Positions 19,278-26,594 of a stretch of 64,000 nt of DNA are shown here, piece by piece. Source of the DNA: Aliiglaciecola sp. 3_MG-2023 (GTDB lineage Bacteria > Pseudomonadota > Gammaproteobacteria > Enterobacterales > Alteromonadaceae); NCBI RefSeq assembly GCF_030548205.1, contig NZ_JAUORV010000002.1, positions 329,554 to 393,553 on the forward strand, written 5' to 3'. The position numbers were made by a program, and so were the translations under genes. The notes under the pieces are model-generated. The model was not told the origin of the DNA. It was given only the letters and a program-made list of their open reading frames with translations, and made no database searches. How positions within the stretch are numbered: the first letter of the stretch is position 1; every line of letters starts with the position of its first letter.

Positions 19278-19878
19278 CTACTTGACCTTTTAAAAATAGA
19301 TTACGACGGTTTCTCTGCTTCTTATTGTAGTTCAGACAGATGAATTGTATGCCCCACGCACATTCAAAAATAAACTTCTTGGAATCTTCCATTACCATTA
19401 GACTGAGCTAAGAATTTAGCAACTCAATGTAATGATTTTATTTTGAAATTTCGAACCTCAACATAATATCAAAAAACACACTAAATTCCTGTGATATTGA
19501 TCATATTATTACAAAGCTTCAAATAGAAACTTTCCCCCAAAAGTTTGCATGAAAGCTGGGGGGGGGTTATCGATTTTTCAGATGCACAGAACCCGGGGGA
19601 AATGACGTTTTATCCTGTTTGAGTTGAAGAGCTGAAATGATGAAATATTAACCCAAGGTCAGCGGGAAATTGAATTACCCAAAATATGAAGGCTATTAAT
19701 TAAGCTATCTTGGTAAAACACAATGAAATCAATGAAAAAACTTTGAATTACACTCGTGAAGCGGTTGCAACATGTTCAAAATTCCACTAAGTTTTAAAAC
19801 TCTGGTCTGCTCTTTCAATCAATCGATATGTAGATCAATAATTTGATTGTTCTGTCAGCAGTAGGAGACACGGTTGGG
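19278..19878. other. Intergenic region upstream of the sigma/peroxidase/CHAT locus
   Basis: About 600 bases separate the divergent diguanylate cyclase and sigma-factor genes. The region is A/T-rich, has no convincing reading frame, and contains a run of nine G at 19558-19566 plus a C5 and a G5 tract nearby. It must contain promoters for both directions, but I cannot assign -35/-10 elements with confidence. Confidence 0.5.
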
Positions 19879-20640
19879 ATGATTACGTCTGAGTATCTGG
19901 TAGACAGAATTGCCTCTGGCGAAACTCGAGCTGAACAACAATTAGTTAATAAATATTGGAAGAGCCTTTTTTTCATTTTAAAAAAGCAGTCTGATGATGA
20001 CGAATTGGCCAATGATATTGCTCAAGATACATTCCTCATCGTCATCGATAGTATCCGTAATGGTAAGATAGAAAATTCCTCGGCTTTGGGCGCATATATT
20101 CGTCAAACTGGCATTAATTTGCTGATTGCTCACTTTCGCAAAGAATCTCGCCGTAAAACCGAGTTTTCCGATTCCATCGACTTAGAATACCCGGATCCAT
20201 CACAATCTCTAATCAACTCCCTTCATTCCGAAAAACTACTGGAAATAGTACAACAAATAATTAATGAGTTACCCGCTCAACGAGATCGCGATATGTTGTA
20301 TCGCTATTTTGTATATGGCCAAACTAAAAAAGTCATTTGCAACGAATTTGATTTGAGTCCTGAACATTTTGACAGAGTTTTGTATAGAGCACGCAATAGA
20401 TTAAAACAACTAGTTCAACATAAGCTAGATATTGATTTCGATAAAACCAATTTAACCTCAATTTTTGCGTTTGCCTTGGCACTACAATTCTCAGCGTCTG
20501 AGCAAAATCTTGCACTAGATATACCTGTAGATGATCCTTTATCTGCTCCCCCCCCTTCAATTAAAAAATTATTTCTCACTAAGGTGAGAGAAATTCAAGG
20601 CCCACAGCACTTAGTCATTAAGACCAACAAGGAAGATTAG
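19879..20640 (+). CDS. ECF-type RNA polymerase sigma factor with C-terminal extension
   Basis: This protein of about 253 residues has region 2 (GETRAEQQLVNKYWKSLFFILKKQSDDDELANDIAQDTFLIVIDSIRNG, with the DD-x-A-x-D-x-AQDTF core) and region 4 (IINELPAQRDRDMLYRYFVYGQTKKVICNEFDLSPEHFDRVLYRARNRLKQLV). There is no sigma-3 region, so it is an ECF sigma factor. About 65 residues follow region 4, including a hydrophobic stretch (LTSIFAFALALQFSA) and a Pro-rich segment, which is unusual for the class. I prefer the ATG at 19879 to a TTG 12 codons upstream. It is followed by an anti-sigma-like membrane protein and the peroxidase and CHAT genes, which it probably controls. Confidence 0.88.
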   Translation: MITSEYLVDRIASGETRAEQQLVNKYWKSLFFILKKQSDDDELANDIAQDTFLIVIDSIRNGKIENSSALGAYIRQTGINLLIAHFRKESRRKTEFSDSIDLEYPDPSQSLINSLHSEKLLEIVQQIINELPAQRDRDMLYRYFVYGQTKKVICNEFDLSPEHFDRVLYRARNRLKQLVQHKLDIDFDKTNLTSIFAFALALQFSASEQNLALDIPVDDPLSAPPPSIKKLFLTKVREIQGPQHLVIKTNKED

Positions 20641-20700
20641 TTCAGCCAGTTAATAACTATGTATATGTAGTTTATTGACCAGAGAAAATGAGAGGTGCTC

Positions 20701-21348
20701 ATGAGACCAATGGATCAGGAATATATTCAAAATAACGATATTGCCAATCGATATATGCAAGGCAAACTTTGTGCAGAAGAAAGTGAAGAATTTGAAGTCT
20801 ATTTAATGGAGAACTCTGAAATTGTTGATCAATTGGAGTTGGACTCAATGTTGATTAATACATTGCCATTAATTAATACAACTTCGAAACCTAAAAACAG
20901 TTTTTGGCAATCCTTATTTAAAACGCCAACTCGAGCAAGTTTAACGACCTTGGGCAGTTGTATTTTAGTGTTCACTTTAATGCTTAACTATAACCATTTT
21001 AGCTTTTTCGAGAAGACGCTAAGTTCGCCTTCAATGGTTTACGTTTCTTCGGTTAGAGGGAATACCACAAGTGTTGATGCAAGCTTCTCTCTTAATGAAA
21101 TATCCTCATCAGTTTCTTTAGTCCTTCAAGACGAATTCAATGCCAACGATAAATATCAAGTTGATATTTACGCTAATACCGAAAAAAAGCCTTCGTACAC
21201 AGGAACATACATACCCAATACCGATAGAGAAGTAATTATTTCTCTGTATAAAGAAATGTTGCAGCCTGGTTTGATGAAGATTGAATACTCTCTTGATGAG
21301 TCAAACACTAAAAAGAAAAAAGTACTGGTAGTAGTAGTAAGAGATTAG
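20701..21348 (+). CDS. Single-pass membrane protein, probable anti-sigma factor
   Basis: This protein of about 215 residues has a cytoplasmic N-terminus (NDIANRYMQGKLCAEESEEFEVYLMENSEIVDQLELDSMLI) that matches in style the short helical anti-sigma domains (zinc-free relatives of zf-HC2/RskA). One membrane helix lies at about 78-98 (LTTLGSCILVFTLMLNY), and a periplasmic domain of about 115 residues is rich in beta-like sequence. The ATG at 20701 follows AGAGG at a good distance; a GTG two codons upstream is less likely. It sits 60 bases after the sigma gene and 2 bases before the peroxidase gene. The anti-sigma assignment rests on topology and position, not on a recognised family match. Confidence 0.7.
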   Translation: MRPMDQEYIQNNDIANRYMQGKLCAEESEEFEVYLMENSEIVDQLELDSMLINTLPLINTTSKPKNSFWQSLFKTPTRASLTTLGSCILVFTLMLNYNHFSFFEKTLSSPSMVYVSSVRGNTTSVDASFSLNEISSSVSLVLQDEFNANDKYQVDIYANTEKKPSYTGTYIPNTDREVIISLYKEMLQPGLMKIEYSLDESNTKKKKVLVVVVRD

Positions 21349-21350
21349 TT

Positions 21351-22616
21351 ATGTTGGACTTTAGTTTCACCCATAAAATAAAAAAAATGTGGAAGAATGA
21401 TTATTTAAGCGACCCTGTTTTACTGCAAATTGCAGAAAAGCTAATGGAAAATAACAACACGGTACCATCAAGTAACCTAGATGCGGGAATGACTTATTTT
21501 GGTCAAATGATCGCCCATGATATTGCTCCTCACACCACACTTCCTGAGCATGCAGTCAGAAATATCAGTAACGAACTTTTACTCGACAGCTTATATGGTG
21601 GTAATCAAAATATAGTTAACGATCGATTTGAAATGCGCTCAATTGAGTGGCAAGGAGTGAAAGGCTTCGACGTCGTAAGAGATGAACAGGGGCAAGCACT
21701 AATTCCAGAGCATCGCAATGATATAAACGATATTATTTGTCAACTTCATTGCTTCTGGCAAAATTTTCATAATCAACTCATTGAAGCGCCTTATCATTTT
21801 GATTTCGAAAATGCAAAATGTCATACCATTCTCAGTTTTCAGTTTGTGACTATCGAGTATTTTCTAAAGAACCTGTTGGATCCGCACATTTTTGACGTGT
21901 ATTTTAATCAACAGGTAAAACCTGAATTGCCATTCAAGCCAGAGCAGCGTTTAGACTATTTTCATAATAGCGCATTTCGTTTTGGTCACAGTATGGTAAG
22001 AAATAGCTATGCACTTAGGCGTTTTCAACCTGAAGTACCGTTAACCTCACTCTTTACCTCTTCGCAAAAAATAAAAGATAGGCATGTCATCCAGTGGCAT
22101 CGCTTTTTTGGTGACAATCAAAAAGCCAATAAAATTGATTTATCTTTATCCGATGCCATGTCGAGAATTCGATTTCCTTCGGATAATTCAGAAATGATTC
22201 GAATTATCTATAAAAATATGCTGGCTGGACTGAATAAGCAGCTCCCTTCAGGATATAACATCGTCAAAAAAATCAATTCTGATGAGGCCCTTAGGGACAT
22301 TTTCCAACTCATGCCCCTCACTCAACTTCCAAAGGAATTCGAGGGTATAGAAGAACTTAATATGCAAAATTTGCCACTATGGACATACATACTCCATGAG
22401 GCAGCAACTACTCATAATGGCGAGCGACTAGGTAAACTAGGGAGTATTCTTATTGCCGATGTTTTGCATGACGCCATAAATACTAAAGCATTAACCATCT
22501 TTAAAAATGGCACCTATGATAAACGCCACGCATTGAATGTACTGAGTGAAGTGAAAGATAAGTTGCTCGATGAGCACAACAATGTAGACTTGCAAAAGCT
22601 TTTCACTGTGAACTAA
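21351..22616 (+). CDS. Animal-type haem peroxidase family protein
   Basis: This 421-residue protein has the peroxidase-cyclooxygenase landmarks in order. The distal segment is TYFGQMIAHDIA (Gln52, distal His56, Ca-binding Asp57), followed by LYGG and HRNDINDIICQLHCFWQNFHN (catalytic Arg122). The proximal segment is AFRFGHSMVRNSYAL (His213). Compared with myeloperoxidase, the Asp and Glu that form ester bonds to haem are replaced by Ala55 and Ile125, so haem would be bound non-covalently, if at all. There is no signal peptide, so it is predicted cytosolic. It starts 2 bases past the anti-sigma-like gene and is followed 9 bases later by an unknown gene. Substrate and activity are unknown. Confidence 0.85.
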   Translation: MLDFSFTHKIKKMWKNDYLSDPVLLQIAEKLMENNNTVPSSNLDAGMTYFGQMIAHDIAPHTTLPEHAVRNISNELLLDSLYGGNQNIVNDRFEMRSIEWQGVKGFDVVRDEQGQALIPEHRNDINDIICQLHCFWQNFHNQLIEAPYHFDFENAKCHTILSFQFVTIEYFLKNLLDPHIFDVYFNQQVKPELPFKPEQRLDYFHNSAFRFGHSMVRNSYALRRFQPEVPLTSLFTSSQKIKDRHVIQWHRFFGDNQKANKIDLSLSDAMSRIRFPSDNSEMIRIIYKNMLAGLNKQLPSGYNIVKKINSDEALRDIFQLMPLTQLPKEFEGIEELNMQNLPLWTYILHEAATTHNGERLGKLGSILIADVLHDAINTKALTIFKNGTYDKRHALNVLSEVKDKLLDEHNNVDLQKLFTVN

Positions 22617-22625
22617 GGAAACTGC

Positions 22626-23105
22626 ATGTCTGAACAAATTATAAGAGAGATCAAAGCGTTAGGTATTGAAGCCCTTGACCAATCCGCGGCAACTAAATCA
22701 TTAGAAGAAATAGTTTCACAAATTAGTCCATGGTTTTTTGTTCCAGATCGAAGATACTTTATAGAGATCAGTAAGCAAAAAATAGGTGATTTGCTTTATG
22801 TACAGGAAACCGCTGTCAATCAAGATGGTTCAAGTGCTAATGAATGGCCGGAACTTTTCCGGCTAGCGTCGGATAATACAGTATTTGTGCTGAATGAAGA
22901 TAAAACACAGCTCGTCAATATTAACGATGGTATCTCAACCATTATTTTCGACGATTTAGAGGGTTGGCATATTACAGAATGGACCAACTATCTACCTGCA
23001 GATGATAACCCCGAAAGTGAAATTGTGGCTCATGTGATTTGGCAAGATAAACATGGAAATATGGCTAAGTCTAAACACAGTTGGATCGTTTACCTCCTCG
23101 ATTAA
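22626..23105 (+). CDS. Unknown 159-residue cytosolic protein in the peroxidase/CHAT locus
   Basis: This acidic soluble protein has no signal peptide, membrane helix or cysteine motif. The sequence has a helical N-terminus (IIREIKALGIEALDQSAATKSLEEIVSQI), a proline break (SPWFFVPDRRYF), and then alternating beta-like segments ending HVIWQDKHGNMAKSKHSWIVYLLD. I do not recognise a family. It is 9 bases downstream of the peroxidase with its own GGAAACTGC-type spacing, so it belongs to the same transcription unit. It might be a partner or chaperone of the peroxidase, or a substrate of the CHAT protein; both are speculation. Confidence 0.75.
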   Translation: MSEQIIREIKALGIEALDQSAATKSLEEIVSQISPWFFVPDRRYFIEISKQKIGDLLYVQETAVNQDGSSANEWPELFRLASDNTVFVLNEDKTQLVNINDGISTIIFDDLEGWHITEWTNYLPADDNPESEIVAHVIWQDKHGNMAKSKHSWIVYLLD

Positions 23106-23122
23106 GTCTAGGTTATGATTAA

Positions 23123-23149
23123 AAGTGTCACTGTTTAATGGTGACACTT
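23123..23149 (+). promoter_or_regulatory. Strong hairpin between the unknown gene and the CHAT gene
   Basis: A perfect 9-bp stem AAGTGTCAC / GTGACACTT encloses a 9-base loop. No T run follows, so a simple terminator is unlikely. It could attenuate transcription, mark an RNA-processing site, or be a protein-binding site. An ATG (23138) falls in the loop, which argues against that codon as the start of the next gene. Confidence 0.6.
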
Positions 23150-23230
23150 ACCTCAAGTTTCTTATGGCAAACAGAATTTATAGGTTACAATGGCGCAACC
23201 ATTGTTATATCAAGACGTGTTTTGCTAAGT

Positions 23231-26200
23231 ATGTTTCGTATTCTGCCGTACTGTATTGTGTTGTTCTGTACCAGCTTTGTTTGCAGTGCAATGGAATCTA
23301 CAACTTCCACCTTCACTCAAGTGAGCCAGTTTGCGCTATTCAAGCTTAGCGATGCAGATCAGCTATTAGATGTCGAAATTTTCGTAAATAATCAATCCAT
23401 TGAGAAAAAACAACTCGATAATCGCGACCACCAGTACTTTTCTTTAATTCGATTACCTCAAACCAATATTGCACAGAGCTCTATCAGAGTCATTGTAAAT
23501 TACAGTAAAGAAACGCCTAAAATAGAGGTAATACCGTTAGATAAAGAGGACTATAGCGCTCACAAAAATGCCTTAGCAGTGTTAACCGATTCATCGCCTA
23601 GCCATGATCAACAGCCTTATGAAATCATCTCTCGATTCACCACCCCAAATTTACAAACAGACTTTTCTGATTGGGCTCTTCGACACCTTTTGGTAGACGC
23701 GAACAAAGCTCAAAAAGGCTACCTTAGCTTTTTAATTAATTTTAATTTAAATAAGTTTAGAGCCGAAGACATTCTTGAACAATGTAATGCATGGACTAGG
23801 TACAGTGATCCAGTAGAGCAATTAGAAACCGCTGTCGATGTTAAGTTTGCAGCGCAACTAGCCGCTACGCTTTATGTATACTCTAAACACCACGGTAAAC
23901 TAGTTGATGACCACAGCAGCCTATTTAATTCAGCAAAATTTATGTCCGGCTGCGGACGCATTTTTTCAGATATGCCCCCCAATCAACAAGCAGATATAGA
24001 CCTTGATATCTACGCTAAAAATTTATATCAAAGGGTACTTGAAACGCTATCGAAAACACCGAATTGGTTAACTGCAGATATTCTTCATCACCTATGGTTT
24101 TATTATAATTTCGAAGATAAGCACAGTTTAGCCTTAGAAACCGTTAAAAGTGCGATTGCTAAAGCAGAAAAAGCCCCCCAATACCAGTTTTTGATGACAG
24201 AGCTGTATAGTAACGCGTTTTTGTCTTCTTATCGGCAAGGCGCATTCGCTCAAGCCCATAATTACTTAAATAAAGGGCTAAATATAGGCACTCCATCGAG
24301 CCAGTCCAATATCGCTCCATTGTTATATAGCAAAGGTTTTTTGCTCTTTCAAACCGGTGAGTTTGACACTGGCGAAAGTTACTTTTTCGATACCATAAAG
24401 CAAGTTCAAAAGACCTCGTCTAGTCAAAAATGGGAGCTCGCGAGCTGTTTAAAACTAGGCCCACAGAACTTAATGATTGCACGAGCAGCGGTAATGATAG
24501 GAGCGACTAGTCGAGAACAGGGTAACTTTAAAGGGGCCAACCAATGGTTGCAGTGTGCTGAGCATTTATTAAAAGACCAGCACGATTATTATCAAATTGT
24601 ATTGCAGGTAGAGCTTGCCAAAACAGCCATTAAACAGAAAGAGTTCAATAAGGCAAAAGCGCATTTAGACAAGGTATTCAATGATCCACGTACCCTCGAC
24701 ACCACTAAAATAGACGCCAAAATCCTACAATTGAAAGTAGATAATGTCCATTTAGCCAAACCAAGTAACCGCGAAGAACTAGATGAATTAGCCGCTTTGC
24801 TGGGCTACGATAGTTTTTACGACGAAAATGTTAGTAACATTAACGACGCCACACTTCCGATAAAGCAAATCGAAGTATTTACCCTGTTAGTGCAAATAAG
24901 TCAGCAAGAAAAATCCTTTAAATGGATAGATATATTTGCAGACAAAGCCATGTCATTAATAGAGAAAAGCCGCTCGAATGTGGCCAATCCTCAGGCTTGG
25001 AATGCTGCGAGGTTTAGCTTTATCAATACCTATATTAGTTCGTTACTCGACTCTAAACGATTTAAATACGAATCAAATACTCACTATTCGAAATTATTCG
25101 AAGTTTTAGAAAAGTTTTATTCTGTTGATCCTAAACAAGAAAAAAACCTATTTTCCATCGACGAGGCAGCCAAAGATAACGCCGAGCAAATTCAACTTTT
25201 TTATAATGTATGGCTAGCAGAAGAAAAGCGGATGCTGTTAACCGATTCAGCAGACGAGAAGTTGCGTTTTTATGAAGCAAGAGATGACTATTTTGCACAA
25301 GTACTAAATCAACAAAATAATAGCATTGAAGTTTCGCATATATCATTGGATAGTTTTCAGGAACTATTGCCACCTGAGCAAATGCTGGTCAGATATTTTT
25401 CTGACGGACAATGCATGTATTCGCTTTCTGTCACCCGCAATAGCATATCGGTTCAAAAAGTGGCGGAAATGACCTTACTTGCCAAAATGGTAGAGAGTTA
25501 CGTTGACGGCACTTCAGCATCAAGTAGACCTTGGTTAAATGCTGAGTATCAAGATATTTCATTGCTACCCATAGACATCATTGAACAACAACACATCGAT
25601 AAAATTTTAATTATTCCTGATGAAAGCTTACATAAGATGCCCTTTTCAATGTGGAATACCAATAGCAAAGGAAGTCGTTATAAGCCGCTAGTAGAAACAT
25701 CGCAATCGGTTTTTATTACATCTGCCACCTCATATTTTGAACAATTACATGCTTCTGAATCTGAAACCTTCGAAATATCGATATTTGCCAACCCTGATTT
25801 CAGCGGCCCAGAAAGTGAAGCCATAGGTACTTTACCTGAGCGACTCTCTTTAGCATCTTTACCCGGCACCCTCAAAGAAGCAGAGTTTGTAGCGAATTTA
25901 TTTTCTGCACACCAAATTAATAAAGGCTTTGCTGAAAATGCTACTAGCCAATTTTTGATGTCAAATAAAGTACGAAACTCAAAAATATTACACATTGGAA
26001 CCCATGGGTACTTTGACAAGAAGTCGCCGGATATTGTGGGCGTATTAACTGCAGGGGAAACAGTTGCAGGTAATATTACCCCCGGATTTTTGAGTTTGAG
26101 TCAATTATTAAGCAAACCCGTATCTTCTGATTTAGTGTTTGTGAGTGGCTGCGAAACTATGGTGGGGAAGAATTATAAAGGCTCAGGAATGCGCAGTATT

Positions 26201-26479
26201 ACCAGAGGCTTTTTAGCCCAAGGGGCAAAAACAGTAGTAGGAACTATCTGGGCGATTCAAGATAGACCTACTTCAGAGTTTGTTAAACAATTTTATGCCA
26301 ATTTGCTGGAATTAGGCGGCGATGCACCAAAAGCCCTGCAGGTAACCCAGTATAGGTTTCACTCTTCAGGTAAATATAGACATCCTAAATATTGGGCAGG
26401 ATTCGTTCTAACCTCTTCAAATCAAGGTGACAGTCAAATTTTCAGCTCAGCATTAGCGAAGAACTCTACGCACGATTAA
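23231..26479 (+). CDS. Exported TPR-CHAT protein (predicted caspase-like cysteine protease)
   Basis: This protein of about 1082 residues has a signal peptide MFRILPYCIVLFCTSFVCSA, which favours the ATG at 23231 although no strong ribosome site is seen. An open frame continues upstream to 23138. After a beta-rich N-domain comes a long array of TPR-like helical pairs (for example YLNKGLNIG..., KGFLLFQTGEFDTGESYFFDTIKQVQ, GNFKGANQWLQCAEHLL, EFNKAKAHLDKVF). The C-terminal about 330 residues are a CHAT domain: IIPDESLHKMPFSMW, then catalytic-type His in ILHIGTHGYF (residue 925) and Cys in VFVSGCETMVG (residue 974), and ITRGFLAQGAKTVVGTIWAI. CHAT proteins are separase/caspase-clan proteases. The His/Cys pair is intact, so activity is likely, in the periplasm if the signal peptide is real. 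Confidence 0.88.
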   Translation: MFRILPYCIVLFCTSFVCSAMESTTSTFTQVSQFALFKLSDADQLLDVEIFVNNQSIEKKQLDNRDHQYFSLIRLPQTNIAQSSIRVIVNYSKETPKIEVIPLDKEDYSAHKNALAVLTDSSPSHDQQPYEIISRFTTPNLQTDFSDWALRHLLVDANKAQKGYLSFLINFNLNKFRAEDILEQCNAWTRYSDPVEQLETAVDVKFAAQLAATLYVYSKHHGKLVDDHSSLFNSAKFMSGCGRIFSDMPPNQQADIDLDIYAKNLYQRVLETLSKTPNWLTADILHHLWFYYNFEDKHSLALETVKSAIAKAEKAPQYQFLMTELYSNAFLSSYRQGAFAQAHNYLNKGLNIGTPSSQSNIAPLLYSKGFLLFQTGEFDTGESYFFDTIKQVQKTSSSQKWELASCLKLGPQNLMIARAAVMIGATSREQGNFKGANQWLQCAEHLLKDQHDYYQIVLQVELAKTAIKQKEFNKAKAHLDKVFNDPRTLDTTKIDAKILQLKVDNVHLAKPSNREELDELAALLGYDSFYDENVSNINDATLPIKQIEVFTLLVQISQQEKSFKWIDIFADKAMSLIEKSRSNVANPQAWNAARFSFINTYISSLLDSKRFKYESNTHYSKLFEVLEKFYSVDPKQEKNLFSIDEAAKDNAEQIQLFYNVWLAEEKRMLLTDSADEKLRFYEARDDYFAQVLNQQNNSIEVSHISLDSFQELLPPEQMLVRYFSDGQCMYSLSVTRNSISVQKVAEMTLLAKMVESYVDGTSASSRPWLNAEYQDISLLPIDIIEQQHIDKILIIPDESLHKMPFSMWNTNSKGSRYKPLVETSQSVFITSATSYFEQLHASESETFEISIFANPDFSGPESEAIGTLPERLSLASLPGTLKEAEFVANLFSAHQINKGFAENATSQFLMSNKVRNSKILHIGTHGYFDKKSPDIVGVLTAGETVAGNITPGFLSLSQLLSKPVSSDLVFVSGCETMVGKNYKGSGMRSITRGFLAQGAKTVVGTIWAIQDRPTSEFVKQFYANLLELGGDAPKALQVTQYRFHSSGKYRHPKYWAGFVLTSSNQGDSQIFSSALAKNSTHD

Positions 26480-26594
26480 CCTGTATAAAAATTTACCCTA
26501 AAACATTTCATAATTTATGATTTCAGACTAATCTATACTTACTTGTAGTGTCCTGAACATTCCTTTTGTAATTGATTAATTTGGCTGAACTTTT

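Noticed and set aside
19213..19398. 61-codon minus-strand frame upstream of the diguanylate cyclase
   Set aside because: It overlaps the cyclase start in another frame and lacks a ribosome site.
23125..23349. 74-codon plus-strand frame at the start of the CHAT gene
   Set aside because: It overlaps the CHAT signal peptide in another frame and has no support of its own.
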